Shown here: positions 43,311-52,914 of the stretch, piece by piece
Position numbering within the stretch: the first letter of the stretch is position 1
Layout of the letters: every line of letters begins with the position of its first letter
NCBI RefSeq assembly: GCF_017183135.1
Contig: NZ_JADDXW010000007.1
Span: forward strand, 1 to 64,000
Direction of reading: 5' to 3'
Origin: Aurantimonas marina
GTDB taxonomy: Bacteria; Pseudomonadota; Alphaproteobacteria; Rhizobiales; Rhizobiaceae
Length of the DNA stretch: 64,000 bases
The notes under the pieces: model-generated
Told to the model about the DNA's origin: nothing
The model's database searches: none
What the model saw: only the letters and a program-made list of their open reading frames with translations
Position numbers and translations under genes: made by a program

Positions 43311-43844
43311 ATGACGCGAAAAAATGGCGTGATCGCGGTGCGCCGGGCCCCCGGATCGGGAACACGCGGCATTCTCGCGGCCGGCTCCCTGCGCATTCCT
43401 TGTGCGCTCGGCCGAACCGGCACGACGATCTTCAAGCGCGAGGGCGACGGCGCGACGCCCGTGGCGTCGATGGCGCTCCTGTCGGCCTGGCACCGGCCGG
43501 GGCGAATGGCGCGGCCGGCGGCGCGATTGCCGATTCGGCGCACGCGGCCGGGCGTCGACCTCTGGTGCGACGCGCCGTCCCATCCTGCCTACAACCGCTA
43601 TGTCCGCGCACCGTTTTCCGCGAGCGCCGAGAGCCTCGCCCGGGCCGATCGACTCTATGATTTCGTCGTTGTGCTCGACTGGAACATCAGCGCTCGCGCC
43701 CGCCATCGCGGCAGCGCGATCTTCCTGCACATCGCCAGGGAAGGCTTTCCGCCGACCGAAGGCTGCATCGCTGTGGCGCCGCGGGACATGCTGCGGCTCG
43801 CGCCGCTGCTGGCGCCAAGGACGCGTTTGGTCGTTCGACGCTGA
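43311..43844 (+). CDS. L,D-transpeptidase-like (YkuD) family protein
   Basis: A 177-residue YkuD-related protein of the COG3786 branch. Catalytic parts are seen: IFLHIAREGFPPTEGCIAV, giving His and the Ser/Thr-x-G-Cys motif (TEGC). Such enzymes cross-link peptidoglycan or attach lipoproteins. There is no obvious signal peptide: the start reads MTRKNGVIAVRRAPGSG. Either export is non-classical or the true start differs. The ATG at 43311 has an AGGA/AAGG site. It lies divergent from the envelope regulator cenR, 123 bp apart. Confidence 0.8.
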   Translation: MTRKNGVIAVRRAPGSGTRGILAAGSLRIPCALGRTGTTIFKREGDGATPVASMALLSAWHRPGRMARPAARLPIRRTRPGVDLWCDAPSHPAYNRYVRAPFSASAESLARADRLYDFVVVLDWNISARARHRGSAIFLHIAREGFPPTEGCIAVAPRDMLRLAPLLAPRTRLVVRR

Positions 43845-43854
43845 GCGGATGCCG

Positions 43855-44517
43855 TCAGCCCGCGCGCCACCGCCAGACGGTCGCGCGCTTGACCTCGGCG
43901 TCCTCCAGCGCGCGGGTAACCGGCACCTCGAAGGTCGCGAGGTTTTCGACGCGGTCGGCCGGCAGATAGGCGCGGCCCGGATCGCCGACGAGGGCGGTCA
44001 CGCCGTCGCGGACGAGGCGATCGAACCAGGGCGTGATCGCGGCCGCCATGGCCTGATCGTAGAAGACGTCCCCGGCGAGCAGGATGTCCGCGTCGAGCGG
44101 GTTGCCGATGGGGTCTCTGTCATCGAAGGGAAGGTCGACGCCGTTGAGCGCGGCGTTGAGCCGGACGGCCGTTCCGCAGAATGGATCGACGTCGATCGCC
44201 GTGACGTCGGCCGCGCCGGCCTTGGCGGCGGCGATGGCGACGAGGCCCGAGCCGGTGGCGAAGTCGACGACGCGGCGTCCGGCGACCCGCTCCGGATGAT
44301 CAAGAACGAAGCGGGCGAGCGCCTGCCCACCGGCCCAGGCAAACGCCCAGAAGGGCGGCGGCAGGCCGATCGCCTCGAGTTCCGCTTCGGTCTTCAGCCA
44401 GAGGTCATGCGCCTCATCGGCCAGCCGCAGCCGGATTTCCGGCACATGCGGCGGGCAAAGCACCGCCGTGTTGGCGAGGACGAAGGCCTCGCAATCGCGA
44501 TCGTCGGGCTTCGGCAT
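43855..44517 (-). CDS. Class I SAM-dependent methyltransferase
   Basis: A 220-residue Rossmann methyltransferase of the ETFB-lysine / nicotinamide N-methylase-like branch. Seen: FWAFAWAGGQALARFVLDHP before the SAM loop VVDFATGSGLVAIAAAKAGA, then VTAIDVDPF and ILLAGDVFYDQAMA. Related enzymes methylate lysines on proteins such as ETF-beta. The target here is not known. It heads away from the L,D-transpeptidase gene, converging with it 10 bp apart, and is 22 bp downstream of the EVE gene. Confidence 0.82.
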   Translation of the reverse strand: MPKPDDRDCEAFVLANTAVLCPPHVPEIRLRLADEAHDLWLKTEAELEAIGLPPPFWAFAWAGGQALARFVLDHPERVAGRRVVDFATGSGLVAIAAAKAGAADVTAIDVDPFCGTAVRLNAALNGVDLPFDDRDPIGNPLDADILLAGDVFYDQAMAAAITPWFDRLVRDGVTALVGDPGRAYLPADRVENLATFEVPVTRALEDAEVKRATVWRWRAG

Positions 44518-44539
44518 GATGGAGCCCCGCGCCCGCGGC

Positions 44540-44977
44540 TCAACCCGCCATCGCGGTGCCGGGATCGAGACCGCCCATCTCGCAGACCAGTCGAAACTCG
44601 GTCGGCTCCACCGGCTGGACGGAGAGCCGCGAATTGTTGACCAGCACCATGTCCTTCAGCTTGGGCTCCGCCTTGATGGCGTCGAGCGTCACCGGCTCCG
44701 GCATGTCCATGAGGGCCTTGATGTCGACGCATTCCCAGCGGGCGTCCTCGGTGGTGGAATCGGGGTGCGCCTCGCCGATTACCTCGACGATGCCGACGAC
44801 TTCCTTGCCCTCGTTGGAGTGGTAGAAGAAGCCGCGGTCGCCGACCGCCATCTCGCGCATGAAGTTGCGGGCCTGGTAATTGCGGACCCCGTCCCATTCC
44901 TGGCCCTTGGCGCCGGCCTTTTTCTGATGATCGAAGGACCATTTGTTCGGTTCGGATTTGAACAGCCAATAGCGCAT
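44540..44977 (-). CDS. EVE-domain protein
   Basis: A 145-residue EVE (PUA-like) domain with the signature MRYWLFKSEPNKWSFD, WDGVRNYQARNFMREM and GDRGFFYHSN. EVE domains bind modified bases or RNA. This standalone form is widespread and mostly housekeeping. The start at 44977 was taken by family convention. A GTG at 44995 overlapping the preceding stop is possible. It follows the YciI gene directly. Confidence 0.88.
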   Translation of the reverse strand: MRYWLFKSEPNKWSFDHQKKAGAKGQEWDGVRNYQARNFMREMAVGDRGFFYHSNEGKEVVGIVEVIGEAHPDSTTEDARWECVDIKALMDMPEPVTLDAIKAEPKLKDMVLVNNSRLSVQPVEPTEFRLVCEMGGLDPGTAMAG

Positions 44978-44991
44978 CGATTTCCGTCCGC

Positions 44992-45282
44992 TCACGCCGC
45001 CGCCGGGTTCTTGATCGCCCAGTTCCAGGGCCGAACCGCGACATTGGCCAAGAGCCCGGCCTTGGCATAAGGGTCGTCGGCGGCAATCGATTGGGCCGCG
45101 CCCAGACTGTCGGCCTCGATGACGACGAGGCTGCCGCAGGGCTTCTCATTTCCGTCGAGGAACGGACCGGCGAATTTCAGCGCGTCGCCGAGACCGTTCA
45201 GGAATTCCAGATGCGCCGGGCGGTTGTCGAGGCGCAGCTGCAGCGAATCCGGCTTATCGTCGCAAAGAAGGGCGTAGAGCAT
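44992..45282 (-). CDS. YciI-like protein
   Basis: A 96-residue ferredoxin-like-fold protein of the YciI family. It starts MLYALLCDDKPDSLQLRLDNRPAHLEFL, with the conserved His of the possible active site, and has the middle CGSLVVIEADSLGAAQSIAADDPYAKAGL motif. The function of this family is not established. It is preceded by gpsA (79 bp) and overlaps or abuts the EVE gene, the usual alphaproteobacterial order tsaD-gpsA-yciI-EVE. Confidence 0.85.
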   Translation of the reverse strand: MLYALLCDDKPDSLQLRLDNRPAHLEFLNGLGDALKFAGPFLDGNEKPCGSLVVIEADSLGAAQSIAADDPYAKAGLLANVAVRPWNWAIKNPAAA

Positions 45283-45361
45283 GGAAAATCCTGTGATCGA
45301 CGGTGGTCGGGTTGGTCCGAGATGGCGGACGCGGCGAAGGGTAAGGGTCTCGGCGTCGGTT

Positions 45362-46342
45362 TCAATCGAATTCGCGCTTCAACGGCCGGGCGAGCAACGA
45401 CTGCACGGCGGCGTCGACATCGAGATCGCCCGACAGGATCGCCGCGACGGTCGCGATGATCGGCGCATCGATGCCAAGGTCGCGCGCCAGGCGGGCGGCG
45501 ATCTCGGCGGTGAAGACGCCTTCGGCGAGCTTCAGCCCGGAGCGGTCGTCGCCCCGGCCGAGGGCCATTCCATAGGCGAAATTGCGCGATTGCGGGCTGG
45601 AACAGGTCAGTACCAGATCGCCGAGGCCGGACAGGCCCATCAATGTCTCCGGGCGTCCGCCGAGCGCGGCGCCGAGGCGGCGCAGCTCGACGAAGCCACG
45701 AGTGATGATCGCCGCCTGCGCCGAGGCGCCGAGGCCGCGGCCGACCACGGCGCCGGCTGCGAGCGCCAACACGTTTTTCAGAGCGCCACCGGCCTCCACA
45801 CCGACGACGTCGCTGGCGGCGTAGCAACGGAAGGTCTCGGTCGACAAAAGCCGCGCCGCGCGGTCGGCGAGGGCAGGCTCGCCAGCGGCGATGGTGACGG
45901 CCGTCGGCAGGCCGCGCGCGACATCGGCGGCGAAGCTCGGGCCGGAGAGCACCGCGAGCGGCTGGGCGGGCAGGGCTTGCGAAAAGATTTGCGAGGCGAA
46001 GCGGCCGGTGCCGCGCTCGATCCCCTTGGCGCAGAGCACGGCCAGCGCATCGGGCGGAATCAGGCCACCCAGTTCGGCCGTCGCGGCGCTCAGCGATTGG
46101 GCCGGGACGACGACAAGCACGAGGTCGGCGCCGGCCAGGGCCTCGGCCGGGTCGCTGGTCGCGGAGAGGCTGGCGGGGAGGTCGATATCCGGCAGATAGC
46201 GCGGGTTCAGGCGATCGCGGTTGATGCCAGCCACGGTCTCCGCGTCCCGGGCATAGAGCACCGTGTGATGTCCGGCGCGGGCATAGAGACAGCCGAGCGC
46301 CGTGCCCCAGGCGCCGCCGCCGACGACCGCGAACCGCGTCAT
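45362..46342 (-). CDS. gpsA: Glycerol-3-phosphate dehydrogenase [NAD(P)+]
   Basis: GpsA makes sn-glycerol-3-phosphate for phospholipids from dihydroxyacetone phosphate. The 326-residue protein has the N-terminal NAD(P) loop [35 protein letters not shown], and the [18 protein letters not shown] active-site lysine region. It overlaps the tsaD stop by ATGA, so the two are coupled. Confidence 0.96.
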   Translation of the reverse strand: MTRFAVVGGGAWGTALGCLYARAGHHTVLYARDAETVAGINRDRLNPRYLPDIDLPASLSATSDPAEALAGADLVLVVVPAQSLSAATAELGGLIPPDALAVLCAKGIERGTGRFASQIFSQALPAQPLAVLSGPSFAADVARGLPTAVTIAAGEPALADRAARLLSTETFRCYAASDVVGVEAGGALKNVLALAAGAVVGRGLGASAQAAIITRGFVELRRLGAALGGRPETLMGLSGLGDLVLTCSSPQSRNFAYGMALGRGDDRSGLKLAEGVFTAEIAARLARDLGIDAPIIATVAAILSGDLDVDAAVQSLLARPLKREFD

Positions 46343-47427
46343 GCTTTGGCTCCGCGCCGGCCGAAGCCGACCATCGGCTGCGATTTTTCATCGAGCGGCC
46401 AGCGCGAGCGCACCGGGGCGTCGAGCCCGTCGAGAAGACCGACCTCGAAGCGCTCCAGCCCGGCATAGGCGATCATCGCGGCGTTGTCGGTGCACAGCGC
46501 CGGCGGCGGTGCCACCAGCCGGACCCCCGCCTTGGCGGTTTCGGCCTCCAGCGCGGCGCGGATCGTGCGATTGGCCGCGACGCCGCCAGCGACCGCGAGG
46601 GCGGGATCGGTAAGCTCTGGAAAGCTTTCGCGGAACCGCGTCAGCGCCCGACCGATGCGGTCGCCGAGACTGTCGGCGGCGGCCGCCTGGAAGCTGGCGC
46701 AGAGATCGGCGACGTCCTTGCTCGACAGGGGCGAGGCCGCCTCGGCGGCAAGCCGTACAGCCGTCTTGAGGCCCGAGAAGGAAAAGTCGAGCCGGGCTTC
46801 CCCCTTCAGCGGGCGGGGCAGGGCGAAGCGCTTCGGGTCGCCGCCTGCGGCCGTCCGCTCGACATTCGGGCCGCCGGGATGGGGAAGCCGCAACAGCTTT
46901 GCCGTCTTGTCGAAGGCCTCGCCCAGCGCATCGTCGATCGTCGTTCCCCAGCGCTCGTAGTCGCCGAGCGCCCGGACCAGGACGATCTGGCTGTGACCGC
47001 CCGAGACCAGCAGCAGGAGATAGGGATAGGCGAGGCGGTCGGTCAGGCGCGGGGTGAGGGCGTGGCCCTCGAGGTGATTCACCGCGATGAAGGGCAGGCC
47101 TCCGGCCGCGGCGATCGCCTTGCCGGTCATCGCGCCGACGATCAGGCCGCCGACGAGGCCGGGGCCGGCGGTGGCGGCGACAGCCGACAAATCGCCGAAA
47201 TCGATGCCGGCATCCGCCATTGCCGCCCGGACGATGCCGTCGAGCGCCTCGACATGGGCGCGCGCGGCGATCTCCGGCACGACGCCGCCGAACGCCGCGT
47301 GTTCCTCGACCTGGGACAGCACGACGTTCGAAAGGATCACCGGTGCGCCCGACGCGTTGCGGCCAACAACGGACGCGGCGGTCTCGTCGCAGCTCGTCTC
47401 GATGCCGAGGATCAGCGTGCCGTTCAT
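46339..47427 (-). CDS. tsaD: tRNA N6-adenosine threonylcarbamoyltransferase
   Basis: TsaD transfers threonylcarbamoyl to A37 of ANN-decoding tRNAs with TsaB and TsaE. The 362-residue protein has [14 protein letters not shown], the metal-binding [12 protein letters not shown] (two His), [11 protein letters not shown] and the C-terminal [15 protein letters not shown]. It is divergent from hemC (158 bp) and starts the tsaD-gpsA-yciI-EVE row. Confidence 0.96.
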   Translation of the reverse strand: MNGTLILGIETSCDETAASVVGRNASGAPVILSNVVLSQVEEHAAFGGVVPEIAARAHVEALDGIVRAAMADAGIDFGDLSAVAATAGPGLVGGLIVGAMTGKAIAAAGGLPFIAVNHLEGHALTPRLTDRLAYPYLLLLVSGGHSQIVLVRALGDYERWGTTIDDALGEAFDKTAKLLRLPHPGGPNVERTAAGGDPKRFALPRPLKGEARLDFSFSGLKTAVRLAAEAASPLSSKDVADLCASFQAAAADSLGDRIGRALTRFRESFPELTDPALAVAGGVAANRTIRAALEAETAKAGVRLVAPPPALCTDNAAMIAYAGLERFEVGLLDGLDAPVRSRWPLDEKSQPMVGFGRRGAKA

Positions 47428-47585
47428 GGGCTTCCTTTCGAGCGGTTCTTCTACCGCCTTCGCCGCGAGATGGAAGAGCGCCGCCGCCGGCTCGCCGCCG
47501 CCATTGATTTCGGCGGGACCGATCCCCTATGCAAGGGCACGATCATGCCGGCCGACGCCGGGGCGATGCAACGACAGGGGCATCT

Positions 47586-48524
47586 ATGGGGACGAACGAC
47601 ATCATCCGCATCGGGACGCGGGGCAGCCAGCTGGCGCTGGCCCAGGCCAGCGAGGTGCGGGCGCGGCTGATGGCCGCCCATGATCTGCCCGAGGACGCCT
47701 TCGCGATCGCGGTGATTTCCACCTCCGGCGATCGCATTCTCGATCGCCCGCTATCGGAGGTCGGCGGCAAGGGCCTGTTCACCAAGGAGATCGAGGCGGC
47801 GCTGCTGGAGGATCGGATCGACCTCGCCGTGCATTCGTCCAAGGACATGGCGACGGCGATACCCGATGGATTGGCGATCTCGGCCTTCCTGCCGCGCGAG
47901 GATGTGCGCGACGCCTTCATCGGGCGAAGCGGCCGTACCATCGCCGATCTGCCGGAAGGCGCGACGGTCGGCTCCGCCTCGCTGCGGCGCCAGGCGCTGT
48001 TGAAGCGGCAGCGGCCGGATCTCGAGGTCATCAATTTTCGCGGCAACGTCCAAAGTCGCTTGCGCAAGCTCGAGGAAGGCCAGGTCGACGCGACGCTGCT
48101 GGCGCTGGCCGGACTCAACCGCATGGATATGGGGCACGTCGCGACGGATGTTCTCGACGTCGAGGCATTTCCGCCGGCGCCGGGCCAGGGCGCGATCTGC
48201 ATCGAAAGCCGGATCGGCGATGCCCGGATCGAGACGCTCGTCGCGGCGATCGCGCATCGCGAGACGACCGACGCGCTGACCGCCGAGCGCGCCTTCCTCG
48301 CCGAGCTCGACGGTTCCTGCCGGACGCCGATTGCGGCCCATGCGACACGCCATGAAGACGGCACGTTGACCCTGCACGGCATGATTCTCACGCCGGATGG
48401 CGCCGGGATGCATGAAACCCGGCGCAGCGGCCTCGTTACTGACGCCGAGACGATCGGGCGGCTGGCCGGGCGCGACGTCCTCGATGCGGCCGGACCCGGC
48501 TTCTTCGACGGCTGGGCGAAGTGA
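47586..48524 (+). CDS. hemC: Hydroxymethylbilane synthase (porphobilinogen deaminase)
   Basis: HemC joins four porphobilinogen units to hydroxymethylbilane, the precursor of haem, sirohaem and B12. The 312-residue protein has [43 protein letters not shown] and the dipyrromethane-cofactor Cys in [14 protein letters not shown] (about residue 244). The start at 47586 was chosen by homologue length. A longer in-frame start is possible. It heads a hem row with hemD 28 bp later. Confidence 0.96.
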   Translation: MGTNDIIRIGTRGSQLALAQASEVRARLMAAHDLPEDAFAIAVISTSGDRILDRPLSEVGGKGLFTKEIEAALLEDRIDLAVHSSKDMATAIPDGLAISAFLPREDVRDAFIGRSGRTIADLPEGATVGSASLRRQALLKRQRPDLEVINFRGNVQSRLRKLEEGQVDATLLALAGLNRMDMGHVATDVLDVEAFPPAPGQGAICIESRIGDARIETLVAAIAHRETTDALTAERAFLAELDGSCRTPIAAHATRHEDGTLTLHGMILTPDGAGMHETRRSGLVTDAETIGRLAGRDVLDAAGPGFFDGWAK

Positions 48525-48552
48525 AGACCCGCGATCGGTCGCAAGGTTCGCG

Positions 48553-49251
48553 ATGGCGCGCGTCCTGATCCTGCGCGAGCGCGACGAGGCGATGCGCACC
48601 GCTGAAGCGCTCGAAGCGCGTGGCCACCAGCCGCTGATCCTGCCGCTGGAAGCGACGCTGCCTCTCGACCAGGGTCCGCCGCAGGGGGCGTTCGCCGGAT
48701 TCGCCGTCACCAGCGCCCGCGCCGTGCCGGCCCTCGCCCGGCATTTTCCCGCCGATCCGCGGCCGGTCTTCGCGGTTGGCGAACGAACCGGCGAAGCGGC
48801 GCGCGCGGCCGGCTTTGCCGATGTGCGGATTGCCGGCGGCACAGCTCTCGACATCGCCCGGCTCGCCGATGCAGCGGAGCTTTCCGCCGCGACCCCGCTT
48901 CTTTACGCGGCGGGCCGGACGCGAACCGGCACGCTGGAGGAAGCTCTATACGCGGCGGCGATCCCGTATGTCGTCTGGGAGGTCTATGAAATGACCCGCC
49001 TCGCACCGGACGAAGCGGCGGTCGCTTCCGTGCTCGGCGGTGCGGCGCCGGATGCCGTGCTCCTGCTTTCGACGGGGCAGGCGGAGGCATTTTCCGAGCT
49101 TGCCGCGCGGCTGCCGAAGCTGTTCCAGCCGATGCCGACCATTCTCGTCCTGTCGCGGCGAATCGCCGAGGCGCTGTCGCTGGTGCTTCGCCGCGATGCG
49201 ATAATTTCTTCAAATGCCCGGCTTGCTTCGCTTTTCGAATGCATCGACTAA
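48553..49251 (+). CDS. hemD: Uroporphyrinogen-III synthase
   Basis: HemD closes and inverts ring D of hydroxymethylbilane. The 232-residue protein is poorly conserved like all HemD, but RVLILRERDEAMRTAEAL at the start, FAGFAVTSARAVPAL, and the ILVLSRRIAEAL end fit. Position directly after hemC and before the mitofilin homologue and hemY confirms it. This placement is common in Hyphomicrobiales. The next gene is 133 bp away. Confidence 0.88.
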   Translation: MARVLILRERDEAMRTAEALEARGHQPLILPLEATLPLDQGPPQGAFAGFAVTSARAVPALARHFPADPRPVFAVGERTGEAARAAGFADVRIAGGTALDIARLADAAELSAATPLLYAAGRTRTGTLEEALYAAAIPYVVWEVYEMTRLAPDEAAVASVLGGAAPDAVLLLSTGQAEAFSELAARLPKLFQPMPTILVLSRRIAEALSLVLRRDAIISSNARLASLFECID

Positions 49252-49384
49252 CCTAGATTGATCATTTGGACGAGACGATGCTTGCGCGGCCCGCACGAAT
49301 GAAGGACCAATACGCCTCGATTGAGTGCGGTGCGCGAATCTGGCGAAACCACGCGCCAGAGCCAGCAGGAATGGAGCAAACGCG

Positions 49385-51214
49385 ATGACCAACCGTCCCC
49401 GGCGGTCGAAGCCGAAGCAGACGCGTGGGCAGACGATCGATCTCAAAGCGGAAAAGAACACGGTGACTGACGGCGACAAAACAACAGAGACCGGCGCGCA
49501 GGCGGCAGCGAAACCAGACGGCGGCGCCGGCGCGCCCAAGGATGTGGCGGCGCCGCAAGCAACGCCCACACCGGCCGTGACGGCCGGGGCAGGAGCCACT
49601 ACGGTATCGAGCGCCAGCGCAAAGGACGTATCCAAGGCTTCCCCTGACACCACGAAGCCAGCTTCGTCGGCGCCAACCGGCGCAGCATCGTCGGCACCGG
49701 GGGTCACCGTGCCGACTCCGCCCGCGAAAGAGGATGCCCAGGCCCCCGCAGCGGCAGCCGCGACGGGCGGAGCATCGGCATCGTCAACCGCGAAACCGAC
49801 CACAGCCAGCGGCGCACCGGGATCGGTGCCCGCGACCCCAATCGGAACAGCGCCCGTCGTCGGCAGCGGCTCGGCGGCCGCCGCATCGCCGAGCGCGGCG
49901 AGCAAGCCGGGTTCGGCCACAGCCAGTGGTTCGAGCGTCAAGCCCACCGACGCCAAGGCGACACCCTCGTCCGCGACGACGCCCTCGTCTGCCATCAAGT
50001 CCGGGCCAGCGACCGCTCGGCCGACGGCGTCGAGCGCCGGCTCTTCCAGAAGTGCCGCGCCAGCCCCTTCTTCCGGGACTGGCTTCGGCGGTGCCCTGGC
50101 GGCCGGCATCATCGGTGCGATCCTGGTATTGGGTGGCGCGGCGGCGTTGCAGGCGGGCGGCTATCTGCCCGCGCTCGGCGGCGTTGAGGAGACCGGTGAA
50201 GTTGCTGCAAGCGCCGAACAGCTCGATGCGTTGAGCGGCGAGGTCGCCGCCTTGCGCGATCAAGTGCAAAGCGCGCCCGCCGCACCCGCTGCAAACGGTG
50301 CGGCGGAACAATTGGCGGCCCTCGGTCAGCGGATCGACACCCTCGAAACCACCGCATCCACCGCCGGAGCGGATGCGACCGCGGGTCTACAGCAGGCCGG
50401 CGAGACGGCGGCAGCGGCTCAGCAAACCGCAGCAGCAGCACAGCAGACCGCCACGGCCGCGCAAGAGTCCGCCAAAGCAGCGCAGCAGGCCGCGACCGCC
50501 GCGCAGCAATCGGCGACGCAGGCCAATGAGGCCGCGATGGCTGCGCAACAGGCGGCGGAGCAGGCGAGCGCCAAGGTGGACGAGGCCGTCGCGCAGTTCG
50601 AAAGCCGGGTCGCCGGAATGGAAGCGAGCAATCGCCGGGCTGACATGGCGCTGGCCGCCGCGAATCTGAAATCCGCCATCGACCAGGGTGGTCCGTTCAT
50701 GAGCCAGCTCGAGACCTATGCCGAGGCCACGGGCGCGAGCGCCGCAACTGAGGATCTGCGCGCCTTCGCGGCCGATGGCGTGCCGTCGAAGCAGACATTG
50801 GCCGTCGAGTGGACGGCGGTCGACGAGAAGATCGCCGAAAGCCTGCGGCCGGCATTGCCCGACGCGCCGGTGCAGGAGCAGCTCCTGTCGGGGTTGCGCT
50901 CGCTCGTCCAAGTGCGGCCCACCGGCGAGGCAGCGGCGACGGGCGAAGGCCCCGATGCTGCGTTGGCCCGGCTCGACGCGGCCATCAAGGGCGGTGATCT
51001 GGCGGCCTGGCAGTCCGAGTGGCAGGCCCTGCCCCAAGCGGCGAAGGACGTCAGTGAAGACTTCGCGAGCCGCGTGGCGGCGCGGCTGACGGCTGATCGC
51101 GTTGTCGCCGAGGCGCTGTCCTCCGCGCTTGCCCCGTCGGGTTCGGCAGGGTCGGGTGACGCTGGCGGCGCACCTCCGGCGGACAAACCGGCCGGCCAAG
51201 GCAATCAGGGCTAA
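49385..51214 (+). CDS. Mitofilin-like (COG4223) coiled-coil membrane protein
   Basis: A 609-residue protein. The long Ala/Pro/Ser-rich N-terminal tail (to about 230) is followed by one membrane span (about 236-262) and a striking Ala/Gln heptad coiled coil (about 338-395, eight 7-residue units such as AAAAQQT). A C-terminal helical domain includes DLAAWQSEWQALPQAAKDVSE. Placement between hemD and hemY and this architecture identify the alphaproteobacterial Mic60/mitofilin homologue, which shapes intracytoplasmic membranes. The start at 49385 was chosen by composition. It lies 9 bp before hemY. Confidence 0.75.
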   Translation: MTNRPRRSKPKQTRGQTIDLKAEKNTVTDGDKTTETGAQAAAKPDGGAGAPKDVAAPQATPTPAVTAGAGATTVSSASAKDVSKASPDTTKPASSAPTGAASSAPGVTVPTPPAKEDAQAPAAAAATGGASASSTAKPTTASGAPGSVPATPIGTAPVVGSGSAAAASPSAASKPGSATASGSSVKPTDAKATPSSATTPSSAIKSGPATARPTASSAGSSRSAAPAPSSGTGFGGALAAGIIGAILVLGGAAALQAGGYLPALGGVEETGEVAASAEQLDALSGEVAALRDQVQSAPAAPAANGAAEQLAALGQRIDTLETTASTAGADATAGLQQAGETAAAAQQTAAAAQQTATAAQESAKAAQQAATAAQQSATQANEAAMAAQQAAEQASAKVDEAVAQFESRVAGMEASNRRADMALAAANLKSAIDQGGPFMSQLETYAEATGASAATEDLRAFAADGVPSKQTLAVEWTAVDEKIAESLRPALPDAPVQEQLLSGLRSLVQVRPTGEAAATGEGPDAALARLDAAIKGGDLAAWQSEWQALPQAAKDVSEDFASRVAARLTADRVVAEALSSALAPSGSAGSGDAGGAPPADKPAGQGNQG

Positions 51215-51223
51215 GGAACCAAC

Positions 51224-52873
51224 ATGCTGCGAATCCTCGCCTTCTTTCTCATCGTCCTGGCCGCCGGCATCGGTTTTTCCTGGCTGGCGGACAATCCCGG
51301 CCAGGTGACCTTCGTCTGGCAGGGGCAGAATGTCGAAACCAGCCTGATGATGTTCCTGATCGCGCTCGGCGCCCTGATCGCGGCAATTCTGGTCGTTGTC
51401 TGGCTGGTCGGGGCGTTCTTCAAGACACCAGGCGCCATCGGCAGTTGGTGGAGCACACGGAATCGCGACCGGGGCTATCGGGCGCTCTCGGCGGGTATTC
51501 TGGCCGCCGGCGCTGGCGACGCGATCGAGGCACGGCGGATGACCAAGCGCAGCGAAAAGTTGCTGAACGCGCGCAAGGAGCCGCTGATTCGCTTCCTCGA
51601 CGCCCAGACGGCGATGATCGAGGGCGATCATGCGCGGGCGCGCGGTGCCTTCGAGCAGATGGAGCGCGATCCCGAGACACGCTTGCTCGCGCTGCGCGGC
51701 CTGTTTCTGGAGGCCGAGCGCGTCGGCGACGAAGGCGCGGCCCGCCATTATGCCGAGCGTGCGGTGCGAATTGCGCCGCATGTGCCCTGGGCCGGCGGCG
51801 CCGTTCTGGAAGCCAAGTCGCTAGCCGGCGAGTGGGACGGGGCGCTCGATATTCTCGAAGCGCAGAAGAATACCCGTCTGATCGACCGGGACGAATCCAA
51901 GCGGCTGCGCGCGGTGCTTTTGACCGCCAAGGCGATGACCGTCGCCGAGAGCAATCCGTCGGCGGCCAAGGCCGCCGGCATCGAGGCGCAGAAGCTTGCG
52001 CCGGATCTGACCCCGGCTGCCCTGGTCGCAGCCGAGGCTTTGTTCAGGTTGGGCGATCTACGGCGCGGGTCGAAGATCTTGGAGTCGAGCTGGACCCACG
52101 CGCCTCACCCCGACATTGCCGAGACCTATGTTCGGGCGCGGCTTGGCGACTCCGCCGAGGACCGGCTGAAGCGGGCGCGCAAGCTGCACGGGCTTCGTCC
52201 CGGCAATTTCGAGGCGGAGATGTGTCTCGCCCGCGCCGCGCTCGACGCCGGTGACTTAGAGCTTGCGCGCAAGTCGGCGCTCGCGGCAGTCGAGGCGGAA
52301 CCGCGCGAAAGCGGTTACCTGTTGCTCGCCGACATCGAGGAAGAAGACACCGGCGAGGTGGGCCGGGTGCGCGAGTGGCTGGCCAAGGCGATTCGCGCGG
52401 AACGCGATCCGGGGTGGACCGCCGATGGCTATGTATCGAAGGTCTGGGCGCCGATATCGCCGGTAACGGGGCGGCTGGACGCCTTCCGCTGGAAAGTGCC
52501 GGTGGAACATATGGCGGGCGAAGGCCCGCTCATCGAAGCCGAGACGGCGCGCGATGCCAAGACCATCGAGGTGACCGAGATACCGGAGCCCGAGCCAAAG
52601 CGCACCGACAAGGCGGCGGAGGCGCTGGCCAGTTCGGTTGAGGCCGGGAATGGCGATGCCGAACCGGCGCCCGCGCCCACGCCCGCGCCGTCCAGCGGGT
52701 CTCAGAGCACTGGGACATTGGCTGGAAACGGTGCGCCGACTCCGTTCACGCCGGGAGACCGGAAGGCTGGGGACGGCTCCGCCGGCGTCAAAAATAAGCC
52801 GGATGGCGACAAGCCGGCGGCAAGTGGCGCCGGCCCCACCAGCGAGGACCGCAAGGAGGCCCGCTTCGCTTGA
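51224..52873 (+). CDS. hemY: HemY-type haem biosynthesis TPR membrane protein
   Basis: A 549-residue HemY_N/TPR protein. The two N-terminal membrane helices (residues 3-20 and about 40-63, MMFLIALGALIAAILVVVWLVG) and the following HemY_N stretch (TKRSEKLLNARKEPLIRFLDAQ) precede TPR repeats. The low-complexity Pro/Glu/Ala C-terminal tail begins near residue 465. HemY here is the proteobacterial TPR protein linked to protoporphyrin steps, not the Bacillus oxidase of the same name. Its exact role is unclear. Its stop overlaps the TTG region of the next gene. Confidence 0.9.
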   Translation: MLRILAFFLIVLAAGIGFSWLADNPGQVTFVWQGQNVETSLMMFLIALGALIAAILVVVWLVGAFFKTPGAIGSWWSTRNRDRGYRALSAGILAAGAGDAIEARRMTKRSEKLLNARKEPLIRFLDAQTAMIEGDHARARGAFEQMERDPETRLLALRGLFLEAERVGDEGAARHYAERAVRIAPHVPWAGGAVLEAKSLAGEWDGALDILEAQKNTRLIDRDESKRLRAVLLTAKAMTVAESNPSAAKAAGIEAQKLAPDLTPAALVAAEALFRLGDLRRGSKILESSWTHAPHPDIAETYVRARLGDSAEDRLKRARKLHGLRPGNFEAEMCLARAALDAGDLELARKSALAAVEAEPRESGYLLLADIEEEDTGEVGRVREWLAKAIRAERDPGWTADGYVSKVWAPISPVTGRLDAFRWKVPVEHMAGEGPLIEAETARDAKTIEVTEIPEPEPKRTDKAAEALASSVEAGNGDAEPAPAPTPAPSSGSQSTGTLAGNGAPTPFTPGDRKAGDGSAGVKNKPDGDKPAASGAGPTSEDRKEARFA

Positions 52874-52914
52874 CCGGAGCCGGCGTCGGTCCGATCAACC
52901 AGACAGAGCGTGAG

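Noticed and set aside
44540-44977. EVE-domain gene as part of an anti-phage system
   Set aside because: It sits in a conserved housekeeping row with yciI and gpsA. No McrB, helicase or nuclease partner is near.
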